This document shows, in pieces, positions 15,202-24,331 of a stretch of 24,331 nucleotides of DNA. The DNA is taken from assembly GCA_009995705.1 (NCBI GenBank), contig JAADBR010000051.1, forward strand, positions 1 to 24,331. The letters run 5' to 3'. Made by a program: the position numbers and the translations under genes. This DNA is from Microcystis aeruginosa W13-11 (GTDB taxonomy: Bacteria > Cyanobacteriota > Cyanobacteriia > Cyanobacteriales > Microcystaceae). Numbering within the stretch: position 1 is the first letter of the stretch; each line of letters starts with the position of its first letter. The notes under the pieces are model-generated. The model was not told the origin of the DNA. It searched no databases and was given only the letters and a program-made list of their open reading frames with translations.

Positions 15202-18200
15202 TTATTCTTCTTCGTAATCCCCCTCGAAATCGTCCTCTCCCCCTTCCTCATCGACTTCTGAGCGGCTGTCGCTGATGGGTTGGCGACTAAGGCGACTGCT
15301 GCCGCGGGAAGATAGGAAAGCCATTTCATCATCCTCTAAATCGACCACATCACCCTCAGCGTAGGCGCGAGCGGTTTGATCGTCAAGAATCATATCGCTA
15401 TCCTCACTACTATCGCCGAAACCGGGACGAGGAGGGAAACCGAGGCCGCCGGGAGAAGCGTAATAACCACGATTGTTGTTGTAGTTATATTCCTCCTCTG
15501 GGGGGGGGTAATCGCTGATCCCCGCCATGTTTTCGTGGGCATTGAAGCCAGTACCCGCCGGAATCAGACGACCGATAATCACGTTTTCCTTGAGACCGCG
15601 TAACCAGTCGGACTTGCCTTCGATCGCCGCTTCCGTGAGGACGCGGGTGGTTTCTTGGAAGGAGGCGGCACTAATAAAGCTATCGGTATTCAAGGAAGCT
15701 TTGGTGATCCCCAGTAGTACAGGCGTATATTTAGCCGCCGCCCCACCAGTGATTGACATGGCTTCGTTTACCGTCTCCACCTGTCGCAATTCCAACAATT
15801 CCCCGGGTAACATACTGGTGTCGCCACCGTCATCGATCCGCACCTTAGAAGTCATCTGACGCACGATCACTTCGATGTGTTTATCGGCAATATCGATCCC
15901 CTGGGATTGGTAAACCGACTGTACCTGATCAACGAGGAACATCTGGGTTTTTTCCAAGGCTTTCAGGGCTGCTTCGTAACTGCCCAAGCTATCCACATAA
16001 TAATTAAAGAACACCTCTAAAATCTCGTGGGGATTAGCCTGACCATCGGTTAAGGCCTGACCCACATCGATACGCTGATTATCGCTCACCAGGGGGTTTT
16101 GACTGCCTAAAAGCGGATATTCACTGATCGTGCCGTCATCCTCGACCACCTTAATATCGACAATCTCAGAATCTTGGTACTCCACTTGACAAACTCCCGG
16201 TTTGCGTGCTAAGACACAAGCCTCCTTCGGTTTGCGTGCTTCGAGCAGTTCTTCGATTCTCGGTAGGCCTTGAATGATATCCCCAGTTTTCGAGCGCTCA
16301 AACACCAACAGCACCAAATTATCGCCCCGTTGCACCAGATCTCCCTCATCGATGTGCAGAATCGCTCCGGCCGACACTCGGTAGGGTCGGGCCTTACGCA
16401 GACGGATTTCATAGCCGGTGGTGGTTTGGTCAATGGCCAACACTTGACCGGAATTGGGGGCTAAAACTCCAGTGCCGATCTCGGTTTCGGCGATTACCAG
16501 ATCCCCAGCTTTGACGGTGGGAGCAACAGCGAGCGGGAGAATAAACTCGTCACGGTCACTGACAATTAAAAGACGGCGCACCGCTTCGCTACCCTTGCGA
16601 ATCCCGCGAATTTCTCCAGCTTCCTTACACTGAATCTCAGTCCGGGCCACCACTGCCCCCGGTGGAATTTCATCGCCATCTTGGACGAGAACGCGAGTCT
16701 GAATATTACCCCCTAAAGGATCATTATCACTGTCCCGACGCAGCACCAGGGATTCGAGAATAACTAACTGTAAACGCTGACAATCCCCGTCCTCGCACCG
16801 CTTCGCGGATCCCTGCGGGATCGGTTCTAACTCGATATCTGCCGTCAGATGGGAGACTGATTCTGGCTCTTCGCTAGAAATTTCTAGGACTAATTGGGTG
16901 CTGATCAGTTGACAACCCTCGACGGATTTAACTCTTTCTCCGTCTTTAAAGAAAATGCGCTGCACCGATCGCAGTTCGATATGTCGTCCTCCCTCTTGGT
17001 TAGCGGAACCTTGGGTGGGAGAAGTGGATTGGTCTTCTACCACGAACTCCTGTACTGGTCGCAGCAGTAATCCCAAACCCTCGTTAGTTTCCACCCATTC
17101 CGCTTGCCGTAACTCCTCGATCGTCACTTCAGGAGTCAGCTGTGTTCCGGGGTAAATTAACTGTTCTTGGGCAATTCCAGAGGATTCCGGTTCGAGATCC
17201 ATAAATAACAGCCCCGGTTTGACAATAATCTCCCGGAGGATGTCATTTTTCTGGATCACTTCCACCACACCGCTAGAGTTACAGAAGATGTCTTTAACCA
17301 CTTCTTCCCCTGCTTCCACATACTGCCCATCTTCCACCTGTAAGAGGGAAATGTCTTTATTGACTTCGTGGGTTTCTTCGGGAATCCAGAGGATCCTGCC
17401 GCCTTTGGTAATTTCATAACCCTGTTTACGGCTGCCTTTGGCGACTTCGATATCGACGTATTTAATCATGCCGCCGGTGTGGGTTTGATAGCGATCATCG
17501 ATTAACTCGGCGACAATGGCATGATTCTGTACTTTTGTCCCCGGAGTGGTTTTCAGTAGGAAGCTTTGACCGTCTCCGGTATGAATGATAAACTGTTCCC
17601 GACCGGCACTACTTTCTACTTTCACTTCGGCCTGATCCAAGGACACGGAAGCGGTGACTATATCGATTTCCCGGCTGTTGGGGGCTAAACGCACCAAACC
17701 GCCGTTAGTGGATACTAACTTAGTTTCCGCTAGAACATCCCCCACTTGTGCTTGATCGCCGTTACTGACCACGGGTTCGGCCCCGGTGGGCAAGTTATAC
17801 ACTTCTCCAGAGAGAATCCATAGTAATCCCCCCCGTTGGGCGATGCGGGTGGTATTGCCTTGGCGATCGGTTTTTTCCTCTGGCACTAATTGGGAGAATA
17901 GCACTTCGCCGGCTAAGTCGCTGGTTACGTCTTTTGTGGCTTTTTCCGTGGATTTTTGAACTTTATCGGGGGTTATTTCCGCCAGTAACTGTTCCTCGCT
18001 TACCGTTGCCCCATCGGTGACAAATAGCAGTGATCCCGGAGTTAAAGAGTAGGTGACGGTTTCTTTAGTTTTATCCTTGGGCGTTAATTTAATTTCCCCC
18101 GGGGCTTCCACCTGGTCCCGTTCATCCCCGTGGCGAGTTCGCACGTTACGGATACTTAACCCCGGCAGAAAACGCACGCTTCCCTCGAAGGGACTCCGTA

Positions 18201-19233
18201 CTTGCCGGGCCACTTCTCCGGTAAATACACCCCCGGTGTGGAAGGTACGCATGGTTAACTGAGTCCCCGGTTCCCCGATTGATTGGGCGGCAATAATTCC
18301 CACTGCTTCCCCCATATCCACTGGATGACCGTGGGCCAGACTCCAACCGTAACAGGTTTGACAAACTGAGCGGGCCGCTTCACAGGTTAAGGGGCTGCGG
18401 ACCTTGATTTTATCGACCAGTTTGCCGAGTTTTTCCGCCGTTTCATCATCGATAATCTGGTTGCGGGTGGCGATCACTTCTCCCTTGACCACCACATCTT
18501 CGGCCAAGGAACGACCTAATAGGCGATCGCTTAAGGGAATTAACACGCGATCACCATCGGTCATGGCGGTTAATTCGATGTAACGATTGGTGCCACAATC
18601 TGCCTCGCGGACGATGACATCTTGGGACACATCGACGAGACGACGGGTCAGATAACCGGAATCTGCGGTTCGTAGGGCCGTATCAACTAAACCTTTGCGG
18701 GCCCCGTAGGAAGAAATAACGTATTCGGTAACGGTCAATCCTTCCCGGAAGTTAGTCTTAATCGGGAGGTCAATAATTTCCCCCTGGGGATTAGCCATTA
18801 ATCCCCGCATTCCCACTAACTGACGCACTTGGCTCATATTACCCCGCGCTCCGGAGAAAGCCATCATATAGACGGAGTTGAGGGGATCGGTGACTTGGAA
18901 GTTGCGAATTACTTCATCTTTAAGCGATTCAGATGTACTATTCCAAGTGTCAATTACTTTTTGGAAGCGTTCCACTTCGGTGATTTCCCCGCGCACATAA
19001 CGCTGTTCGGTTTGCCGGATTTCCTGTTCGGCACTTTCGATCATTTGTCGTTTAGCCGGCGGTACGGTTAAATCATCCACACTAATGGAAACCCCTGCTT
19101 TGGTAGCGAAACGAAAACCGAGGTTTTTCAATTCATCGGCCATTTGTGAACAGCGCGCCGAACCGTAGTTTTGATAGGCCCAAGCGATCAGTTTTTTCAG
19201 TTTTCCTTTGTCAACAGTTTGATTATAAAACAT
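15202..19233 (-). CDS. rpoC2: RNA polymerase subunit beta' C-terminal part, RpoC2 (cyanobacterial type)
   Basis: A 1343-residue subunit that completes the split beta' of cyanobacterial and plastid RNA polymerase. [20 protein letters not shown] (about 127-146) belongs to the beta' funnel and active-centre region. Zinc ligands are C213, C284, C291 and C294 ([17 protein letters not shown]). [21 protein letters not shown] (about 315-335) holds the first part of the trigger loop. About 640 residues of beta-rich sequence follow, the cyanobacterial SI3 insertion built of SBHM repeats. The downstream half of the trigger region resumes near [20 protein letters not shown] (about 1010-1030). The tail is acidic ([18 protein letters not shown]). 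GGGA eight bases before the ATG supports the start. It follows rpoB by 164 bases with no rpoC1 between. Length and motifs are normal and there is no sign of damage. Confidence 0.98.
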   Translation of the reverse strand: MFYNQTVDKGKLKKLIAWAYQNYGSARCSQMADELKNLGFRFATKAGVSISVDDLTVPPAKRQMIESAEQEIRQTEQRYVRGEITEVERFQKVIDTWNSTSESLKDEVIRNFQVTDPLNSVYMMAFSGARGNMSQVRQLVGMRGLMANPQGEIIDLPIKTNFREGLTVTEYVISSYGARKGLVDTALRTADSGYLTRRLVDVSQDVIVREADCGTNRYIELTAMTDGDRVLIPLSDRLLGRSLAEDVVVKGEVIATRNQIIDDETAEKLGKLVDKIKVRSPLTCEAARSVCQTCYGWSLAHGHPVDMGEAVGIIAAQSIGEPGTQLTMRTFHTGGVFTGEVARQVRSPFEGSVRFLPGLSIRNVRTRHGDERDQVEAPGEIKLTPKDKTKETVTYSLTPGSLLFVTDGATVSEEQLLAEITPDKVQKSTEKATKDVTSDLAGEVLFSQLVPEEKTDRQGNTTRIAQRGGLLWILSGEVYNLPTGAEPVVSNGDQAQVGDVLAETKLVSTNGGLVRLAPNSREIDIVTASVSLDQAEVKVESSAGREQFIIHTGDGQSFLLKTTPGTKVQNHAIVAELIDDRYQTHTGGMIKYVDIEVAKGSRKQGYEITKGGRILWIPEETHEVNKDISLLQVEDGQYVEAGEEVVKDIFCNSSGVVEVIQKNDILREIIVKPGLLFMDLEPESSGIAQEQLIYPGTQLTPEVTIEELRQAEWVETNEGLGLLLRPVQEFVVEDQSTSPTQGSANQEGGRHIELRSVQRIFFKDGERVKSVEGCQLISTQLVLEISSEEPESVSHLTADIELEPIPQGSAKRCEDGDCQRLQLVILESLVLRRDSDNDPLGGNIQTRVLVQDGDEIPPGAVVARTEIQCKEAGEIRGIRKGSEAVRRLLIVSDRDEFILPLAVAPTVKAGDLVIAETEIGTGVLAPNSGQVLAIDQTTTGYEIRLRKARPYRVSAGAILHIDEGDLVQRGDNLVLLVFERSKTGDIIQGLPRIEELLEARKPKEACVLARKPGVCQVEYQDSEIVDIKVVEDDGTISEYPLLGSQNPLVSDNQRIDVGQALTDGQANPHEILEVFFNYYVDSLGSYEAALKALEKTQMFLVDQVQSVYQSQGIDIADKHIEVIVRQMTSKVRIDDGGDTSMLPGELLELRQVETVNEAMSITGGAAAKYTPVLLGITKASLNTDSFISAASFQETTRVLTEAAIEGKSDWLRGLKENVIIGRLIPAGTGFNAHENMAGISDYPPPEEEYNYNNNRGYYASPGGLGFPPRPGFGDSSEDSDMILDDQTARAYAEGDVVDLEDDEMAFLSSRGSSRLSRQPISDSRSEVDEEGGEDDFEGDYEEE

Positions 19234-19247
19234 CTCGATCCCAGTAA

Positions 19248-19395
19248 CAAGTAAACAGCTATTAGCTATCAGCCATCGGTGAACAGTAACAAGATTGGTT
19301 ATAGGGGTTAGGTGTGGGGGGTTGCGGTTTTAGGGTTTTAGTTGAATTCCCCCATTTCCCCATCACCTGACTTCTCACTGATTACTGATAACTGA
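19248..19395. repeat. Inverted-end repeat element in the rpoB-rpoC2 gap
   Basis: The 164-base gap is almost filled by repeat-type sequence. The left part has agctattagctatcagcc and gtgaacagtaac (near 19257-19284). The right end has tcactgattactg (19375-19387), the exact reverse complement of cagtaatcagtga seen at 6984, 7005 and 9882, merged with gattactgataactga (19380-19395), identical to 9898-9913. The middle is G-rich and then C-rich, resembling the filler of the 6981-7270 element. No gene and no rpoC1 remnant is visible. Confidence 0.55.
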
Positions 19396-19397
19396 AA

Positions 19398-22300
19398 TTA
19401 CACTTCCGATTCTTCTTCCTCAAGGTCTTCTGTGGTTAAGGATTCGTAGGTGGGGCGAGAGGGGGCGCGACGACCGACATCGACCATCAGATCCACCTCC
19501 ACATCGCGGGAAGTACCATCGGGGGCATTTTCCACCTTGTGAACGGCGATATCGAGGCCGAGGGATTGCAATTCTCGCATCAAAACCTTAAAGGATTCTG
19601 GCGTACCTGGGCGGGGAATCGGCTTGCCTTTTACGATCGCATTTAAAGCCTCATTTCGTCCTTGCATATCATCGGATTTCACCGTTAGCAATTCCTGCAA
19701 AGTATAGGCTGCCCCGTAGGCCTCCAAGGCCCAAACTTCCATTTCTCCGAAGCGTTGACCTCCCTGTTGAGCTTTACCGCCTAAGGGTTGCTGAGTAACC
19801 AAGGAGTAGGGACCGGTAGAACGGGCGTGAATTTTATCATCAACCAGGTGAACCAGTTTTAACATATAGGCCATACCGACGGTAACGGGACGGTCAAAGG
19901 GTTCGCCGGTGCGACCATCGTAAACCGTGACTTTGCCGGCGTGTTCTTCCTTGAACACCCAATCGCGATTAGGTTTTTTCGAGGCATTTTCTAGCAATCC
20001 GTGGACGGTCAAACGGCTGGCTTCTTCCCCATACATTTCGTCAAAGGGAGTAATCTTAAAGCGCACGCCCAGATTTTCGCCAGCCCAACCCAGTAAACAT
20101 TCAAACACCTGACCGACGTTCATGCGACTGGGAACCCCCAGGGGATTGAGAACGATATCGACGGGACGACCATCGGGGAGGTAGGGCATATCTTCTAGGG
20201 GCAGAATGCGAGAAATAATCCCTTTATTACCGTGACGACCCGCCATTTTATCGCCCACTTGGATTTTGCGTTTTTGGGCAACGTAAACCCGTACCACCAT
20301 ATTGGCCCCGGGGGGTAATTCGTCTCCCTGTTCGCGGGTAAATACCCGCACATCCACTACCCGGCCTTTTTCGCCGTTGGGGACGCGCAGGGAGTTATCG
20401 CGTACATCCCGGGCCTTTTCGCCGAAAATTGCCCGCAGTAGTTTTTCTTCGGGGGGTTGGTCTGATTCACCTTTCGGGGTGACTTTCCCCACAAGGATAT
20501 CGCTGGCTTCTACCCAGGCACCGACGCGAATAATGCCGCGTTCATCGAGGTTTCGCAGGGCATCTTCACCGACGTTGGGAATTTCCCTGGTGATTTCCTC
20601 CGGTCCGAGTTTAGTTTGACGGGCTTCGATTTCGTATTTTTCAATGTGGATACTGGTGTAGGTGTCTTGTGCCACCAGTCTTTCACTGATTAAAATCGCG
20701 TCTTCGTAGTTATAGCCTTCCCAGGGCATATAGGCGACAAGGATATTCTGGCCGAGGGCGATTTCTCCTCCTTCGGTGGCGGAACCATCGGCGAGGATCT
20801 GCCCCGGCACAACTTGTTCCCCTTGATAGACCAAAGGACGCTGATTTAGGCAGGTGTCTTGGTTAGAGCGTTGATATTTCTGAATTTCGTACTCTATCTC
20901 GCTCTTGCCGAAAATCTCTTTGTCTTCATCCGCCACTTTGATGCGAATCCGGTTAGCATCGACGTAGGAAACGACCCCATTGGTACGCGAAACGATGACC
21001 ATACCAGAGTCGCGAGCGGCCTGTGCTTCCAATCCAGTGCCAACCAGGGGACGTTCGGGACGTAGCAGGGGAACCGCTTGTCGTTGCATATTAGACCCCA
21101 TCAGGGCGCGGTTAGCGTCGTCGTGTTCGAGGAAGGGAATCAGGGAAGTGGCCACCGAGACAATTTGCACGGGGGAAACACAAACGTAGTCCACTTGTTC
21201 GGGGGAGGTGGTGGAGAATTCCTGCCGATAGCGCACGGGGATAGTTTCGCCGAGGATATAGCCATTTTCATCGGTGGCCACGTCTCCCGGTGCGACTCTG
21301 AGATCATCTTCTTCGTCGGCGGTGAGGTATTTAACGGGGAGATCGTAGCGAACTCGGCCATTTTCCACCGCATAACAGGGGGTTTCAATAAAACCGTAGT
21401 CGTTGACGCGAGCGTAGGTGGCGAGGGAACCGATTAAACCAGCGTTGGGACCTTCTGGGGTTTCCACCGGACAGATGCGACCGTGGTGGGAGGGGTGAAT
21501 GTCGCGCACGGCAAAACCGGCCCGTTCCCGGGTGAGACCACCCGGTCCAAGGGCGGAAATACGGCGTTTATGGGTCAATTCCGCCAAGGGATTGGTTTGA
21601 TCCATGAACTGGGAGAGTTGCGAGGAACCAAAGAATTCTTTAATCGCCGCTACTAGGGGTTTCGGGTTGACTAGGGAAGCGGGGGTGAGGTTTTGGGATT
21701 CGCTGACGGTCATCCGTTCCCGAATGATTCTTTCTAAGCGGTTTAAACCGACTCGCACTTGGTTTTGGAGCAGTTCACCCACGGAACGGACGCGACGGTT
21801 GCCGAGGTGGTCGATGTCGTCGGTGTTGCCGATGTCGAATTCGAGGTTAATTAGGTAGTCGATCGCCGCTAAGATGTCGATGGTGGTGAGAACGCGCTGG
21901 TTATCGGGGACGTTGAGGCGTAGTTTTTTGTTGAGTTTATAACGACCAACGCGACCGAGATCGTAGCGTTTATTGTCAAAAAAGCGCGATTCGAGTAGTT
22001 GTTGTCCGCCGGTGACGGTGGGGGGTTCCCCGGGGCGTAGTTTGCGGTACAGGTCGAGGAGTGCCTCCTCTTCGCTGGGATTGCCTTCTTTGTCGAGGGT
22101 TTTTTGGTAAAATTCGGGATGGCGTAGGGAGTCAAAGATTTCGTTATCGCTCAATCCGATTGCCTTCAGGAGAACTTGGGCGGATAATTTGCGAGTTTTG
22201 TCGATTCTGACCCAAACTAAGCCGTTTTTGTCGGTTTCAAATTTTAACCAAGCTCCTCGGTTGGGAATCAGGGAAGCGGAGTAGGTACGGCGACCGTTTT

Positions 22301-22709
22301 TGTCGATTTCGGCTTTGTAGTAAACACCGGGGGAACGGACGATCTGATTGACGATGACTCGTTCGGCCCCGTTAATGATAAAGGTTCCCCGTTCGGTCAT
22401 CAGGGGTAAATCGCCGATAAAGACTTCCTGTTCGATGTTTTCTCCCGTTTCTTTGTTGATTAGACGGGTGGGAACGTACATCTGAACAGAATAGCTGCTA
22501 TCGCGTCGTTTGGCTTCATCGACGTTGTATTTCGGTTCTTTGAGTCTGTAGTCCTGGCCGAGAAAATGTAGTTCTAATTTACCTGTATAGTCGCTGATAG
22601 GGGAAAAGCTGTTCAGTTCCTCGATTAGTCCTTCTTCCAAAAACCACCGAAAACTGGAGTGTTGGATTTCGATCAGGTCGGGTAAGAGATTAAAGGTAAG
22701 ATTGTTCAT
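19398..22709 (-). CDS. rpoB: RNA polymerase beta subunit RpoB
   Basis: The catalytic beta subunit of RNA polymerase, 1103 residues when started at the ATG at 22709. That start gives [19 protein letters not shown], the usual cyanobacterial beginning. The open frame extends to a GTG at 22733, but the eight added residues (SSALVTI) are not family-like. Visible motifs in order include [20 protein letters not shown], the rifampicin-pocket region [20 protein letters not shown] then [47 protein letters not shown], the active-site loop [13 protein letters not shown] with its lysine and histidine, and the C-terminal clamp [20 protein letters not shown]. No insertion or frameshift is seen. It is downstream of tatD and upstream of rpoC2. 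The 116-base gap before it contains repeats and no strong promoter, so it may be transcribed from further upstream. Confidence 0.98.
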   Translation of the reverse strand: MNNLTFNLLPDLIEIQHSSFRWFLEEGLIEELNSFSPISDYTGKLELHFLGQDYRLKEPKYNVDEAKRRDSSYSVQMYVPTRLINKETGENIEQEVFIGDLPLMTERGTFIINGAERVIVNQIVRSPGVYYKAEIDKNGRRTYSASLIPNRGAWLKFETDKNGLVWVRIDKTRKLSAQVLLKAIGLSDNEIFDSLRHPEFYQKTLDKEGNPSEEEALLDLYRKLRPGEPPTVTGGQQLLESRFFDNKRYDLGRVGRYKLNKKLRLNVPDNQRVLTTIDILAAIDYLINLEFDIGNTDDIDHLGNRRVRSVGELLQNQVRVGLNRLERIIRERMTVSESQNLTPASLVNPKPLVAAIKEFFGSSQLSQFMDQTNPLAELTHKRRISALGPGGLTRERAGFAVRDIHPSHHGRICPVETPEGPNAGLIGSLATYARVNDYGFIETPCYAVENGRVRYDLPVKYLTADEEDDLRVAPGDVATDENGYILGETIPVRYRQEFSTTSPEQVDYVCVSPVQIVSVATSLIPFLEHDDANRALMGSNMQRQAVPLLRPERPLVGTGLEAQAARDSGMVIVSRTNGVVSYVDANRIRIKVADEDKEIFGKSEIEYEIQKYQRSNQDTCLNQRPLVYQGEQVVPGQILADGSATEGGEIALGQNILVAYMPWEGYNYEDAILISERLVAQDTYTSIHIEKYEIEARQTKLGPEEITREIPNVGEDALRNLDERGIIRVGAWVEASDILVGKVTPKGESDQPPEEKLLRAIFGEKARDVRDNSLRVPNGEKGRVVDVRVFTREQGDELPPGANMVVRVYVAQKRKIQVGDKMAGRHGNKGIISRILPLEDMPYLPDGRPVDIVLNPLGVPSRMNVGQVFECLLGWAGENLGVRFKITPFDEMYGEEASRLTVHGLLENASKKPNRDWVFKEEHAGKVTVYDGRTGEPFDRPVTVGMAYMLKLVHLVDDKIHARSTGPYSLVTQQPLGGKAQQGGQRFGEMEVWALEAYGAAYTLQELLTVKSDDMQGRNEALNAIVKGKPIPRPGTPESFKVLMRELQSLGLDIAVHKVENAPDGTSRDVEVDLMVDVGRRAPSRPTYESLTTEDLEEEESEV

Positions 22710-22750
22710 TATGGTTACAAGGGCTGATGACACGATAGCGACGGTCGGAT

Positions 22751-22809
22751 ATCAGTGAGCAGTGTTCAGGGTTCAGTTATTTCTGTCTCCTGTCTCCTTT
22801 CTCCTGTCT
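22751..22809. repeat. Repeat-rich leader between tatD and rpoB
   Basis: The gap holds atcagtgagcagtgttcagg and gttcag (22751-22776), related to the CAGT-type repeats elsewhere, followed by a pyrimidine tract with iterated tctcctg/tctcctt units (22783-22809). On the transcribed minus strand this becomes a purine tract with many AGGAGA units about 75-100 bases before rpoB, resembling several Shine-Dalgarno sites, though too distant from the start to act directly. Confidence 0.5.
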
Positions 22810-22825
22810 AAATAAACTATGTTTT

Positions 22826-23605
22826 TTAACTGGGGAGTTGAAATAAGTTGCGAGCGTTGTGGGTGGTTTGTTCGGCTAGGGTTTCGAGGGAAACGCCGCG
22901 CAGACGGGCGACGGTTTCGGCCACAGGTCGGACGAAAGATGGTTCACAGGGTTTACCTCGGTGGGGATTGGGGGAGAGAAAGGGGCAATCAGTTTCGATC
23001 AGTAGGCGATCGCTGGGAACGATTTGGGCGGCAGCTTGCACGGTTTTACTGTTTTTGAAGGTGACAATGCCGCTAAAGCTGATGTAAAAACCCAAATCTA
23101 AAAACCATTGAGTTTCTTCGGGGTTGCCAGTCCAGCAGTGCATCACACCGCCAATTTTGCCCACTTGTTGCCGAAAGGCGCTGATTTCCTCCCGCATTGC
23201 TTTGGCCGCATCTCGACAATGGATAATCACGGGTTTATCGAGACGATGGGCAATTTCTAATTGCGTCCAAAACACCTGTTTTTGCTGCTCTTGATTATCC
23301 GCTTTATAGAAGTCTAAACCCATTTCCCCGAGCGCCACAACGCGCCGATCAGATCGGGCTAGGGATTCGATCTGATCGGCACTATTATCTCGCCATTTTT
23401 GGGCATCTAGGGGATGTAAACCGACGGCGAAGGAAATTTCCTCAAATTGATCAGCAATGGCTTTAATCGCTGCAAATTCCTCTGGTTCGACACAGGAGTG
23501 AACCAGATGAACTACTCCCACACTTCGCCAACGCTCGCAGATAGCGGGCAAGTCGGCTTGCAAAACGTCAAAGTTCAGATGAACGTGCGTATCTATTAAT
23601 TGCAT
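22826..23605 (-). CDS. tatD: TatD-family metal-dependent hydrolase (DNase)
   Basis: A 259-residue TIM-barrel metallohydrolase of the amidohydrolase superfamily. E. coli relatives degrade DNA 3' to 5' in repair. All metal ligands are visible: DTHVHL (H7, H9), GEMGLDF (E94), VIIHCRD (H129), MHCWTG (H156) and [10 protein letters not shown] (D206, with E204 conserved). The length matches the family, and the final LPS precedes a TAA. GGGGG lies shortly before the ATG. It is placed between rpsT (50-base gap) and rpoB on the same strand, an arrangement like Synechocystis, where a tatD homologue precedes rpoB (from memory). The physiological substrate in cyanobacteria is not established. Confidence 0.95.
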   Translation of the reverse strand: MQLIDTHVHLNFDVLQADLPAICERWRSVGVVHLVHSCVEPEEFAAIKAIADQFEEISFAVGLHPLDAQKWRDNSADQIESLARSDRRVVALGEMGLDFYKADNQEQQKQVFWTQLEIAHRLDKPVIIHCRDAAKAMREEISAFRQQVGKIGGVMHCWTGNPEETQWFLDLGFYISFSGIVTFKNSKTVQAAAQIVPSDRLLIETDCPFLSPNPHRGKPCEPSFVRPVAETVARLRGVSLETLAEQTTHNARNLFQLPS

Positions 23606-23655
23606 CGACCCCCGATCGCTTGTTGCGTCTGTCCTGATTACAGCTTACTTGTTTC

Positions 23656-23949
23656 TTAGGAAGCTTGGCTAACTTTTTGCAAAGCTTTGGCTAAACCGGC
23701 TTTTTTTCTAGCGCCGTTGTTCTGGTGCAAGACGTTGCGCTTGACGGCTTTATCGATTTTACTGTAGGCTTCTGATAGAGCTTGTTGGGCGCTTTCTAAC
23801 CCTTCTGGGCTGGGGTTGGCTCCGTAGGCCGAGACAGCGACAAGACATTTTTTGATCAGGGTTCTTACGGCTGACTTGTACGCTTTGTTGCGTAGACGAT
23901 TTCTTTCGGAGATTTGGACTCGTTTGAGTGCAGACTTTGTATTAGCCAC
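23656..23949 (-). CDS. rpsT: 30S ribosomal protein S20, GTG start
   Basis: A 97-residue basic protein that binds 16S rRNA early in 30S assembly. It opens with [20 protein letters not shown] and contains [20 protein letters not shown], both diagnostic of bS20. The initiation codon is GTG (23947-23949), not ATG. The encoded GTG GCT AAT ACA gives the conserved ANTKSA start, and no in-frame ATG is nearer. Low-efficiency starts fit the known translational self-control of S20 in other bacteria, but no such control can be shown here. It is probably the first gene of the tatD-rpoB-rpoC2 unit. Confidence 0.97.
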   Translation of the reverse strand: MANTKSALKRVQISERNRLRNKAYKSAVRTLIKKCLVAVSAYGANPSPEGLESAQQALSEAYSKIDKAVKRNVLHQNNGARKKAGLAKALQKVSQAS

Positions 23950-24001
23950 AGTCGTTTCTTGTTCTCAATACTGGTATGGTTGATCGGGACACAGACAAAC
24001 C

Positions 24002-24031
24002 ATGATAACAGATTTGTGCTATTTGTTGCAA
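24002..24031 (-). promoter_or_regulatory. Sigma-70-type promoter for rpsT and possibly tatD-rpoB-rpoC2
   Basis: Reading the minus strand, TTGCAA (24026-24031, four of six matches to TTGACA), an 18-base spacer and TATCAT (24002-24007, five of six matches to TATAAT) make a reasonable promoter. The transcript would start near 23995 and have a leader of about 45 bases before the rpsT GTG. Confidence 0.5.
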
Positions 24032-24251
24032 GAGTTTTCTCGACAAGAAGAGATATTTTCAGGATTGGGTTCCCACAGACAGGGAAGGATTGAGGGTTAA
24101 GGGGACTGCCACACCTGAATTCAGGTTCAGGGAATCTTGCCATGACTGTCACGATAACTAATCGCCAAACTTTTCATGAGGGGCTAAAGTGTGCTATAAG
24201 CAGTAAGACTGTTTATATGGTCTTTATTCTCCCCGATTAGGTAAATTACTG
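24032..24251. other. Divergent control region between rpsT and gmd with a perfect palindrome
   Basis: No gene is supported between the rpsT promoter and gmd. ACCTGAATTCAGGT at 24113-24126 is a perfect 14-bp palindrome followed directly by a further TCAGG copy, the form expected of an operator for a dimeric regulator. Possible -10 sequences for gmd (TATAAG near 24193, TATATG near 24212) lack clear -35 partners. Confidence 0.35.
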
Positions 24252-24331
24252 ATGACTGAAGCTAAACGCGCCCTAATTACCGGCATCACCGGTCAAGATG
24301 GTTCCTATCTGAGCGAATTATTATTAGAAAA
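24252..24331 (+). CDS. gmd: GDP-mannose 4,6-dehydratase, N-terminal fragment (cut by window end)
   Basis: From the ATG at 24252 the frame reads [19 protein letters not shown] and continues open through the last base (26 codons and two bases). [10 protein letters not shown] is the Rossmann NADP-binding loop of Gmd, which converts GDP-mannose to GDP-4-keto-6-deoxymannose, the first step to GDP-fucose and GDP-rhamnose or related sugars. This fits an organism with envelope-glycan genes at the other end of the window. Other extended short-chain dehydrogenases share the fold, but the QDG loop strongly favours Gmd. Only the first tenth or less of the gene is visible. Confidence 0.88.
   Translation, partial: MTEAKRALITGITGQDGSYLSELLLE

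Noticed and set aside
15202..19233. Suspected fusion or insertion damage in RpoC2 because of its large size
   Set aside because: The roughly 640-residue insertion after the trigger-loop motif is the normal cyanobacterial SI3 region, and the frame is intact.
22710..22733. GTG start extending RpoB by eight residues
   Set aside because: The ATG at 22709 gives the standard cyanobacterial N-terminus; the extension is unlike the family.
23865..24152. 95-codon minus-strand open frame overlapping the start of rpsT
   Set aside because: It overlaps rpsT in another frame, has no recognisable domain, and covers the rpsT promoter.

Overview
This is chromosomal DNA from a unicellular cyanobacterium, most likely Microcystis or a close relative. 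The evidence is a cyanobacterial split RNA polymerase (a separate RpoC2 of 1343 residues), a PedR-type regulator, a Ycf52/SNAT-type acetyltransferase, eight HIP1 octamers (GCGATCGC, for example at 1604, 7770, 8949, 10211, 12757, 13620, 18523 and 23006), transposon remnants and a dispersed CAGTAATCAGT-type repeat. The genus is inferred from memory of these features, not from a search.

Layout. (1) 1-5548 is a surface-glycan island. A truncated IS607 recombinase sits at the left edge. Two divergent gene pairs follow, each joining a polytopic GT-C-like membrane protein to a GT2 glycosyltransferase. (2) 5549-6099 holds a broken IS5-type transposase. (3) 6100-6916 (minus) is a two-gene overlapping unit: pedR followed by a TolB-like lipoprotein. 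(4) 6950-8090 is a repeat-bounded spacer and then hisA. (5) 8087-13741 (minus) is a type I export operon: parvulin isomerase, a three-part ABC exporter (cyclic-nucleotide-binding-like domain, inactive C39-like domain, ABC core) and an HlyD adaptor. (6) 14191-15011 (plus) holds tRNA-Ser(UGA), a GNAT acetyltransferase and tRNA-Pro(UGG). (7) 15202-23949 (minus) is a housekeeping block in the order rpsT, tatD, rpoB, rpoC2. rpoC1 is absent from its usual place between rpoB and rpoC2. (8) The window ends in the first 26 codons of gmd, a GDP-sugar gene on the plus strand.

How it fits together. The outermost genes (glycosyltransferases, gmd) concern envelope sugars. The export operon probably secretes a protein whose gene is not in the window. 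The core is transcription and translation machinery. The items most worth a second look are the export operon with its two degenerate regulatory or processing domains and its signal-less parvulin, the mirrored glycosyltransferase pairs, the rpoB-rpoC2 gap filled by an inverted-end repeat, and the IS607 edge, where an RNA-guided TnpB might lie just outside. I see no clearly new class of system, no CRISPR array and no phage genes.
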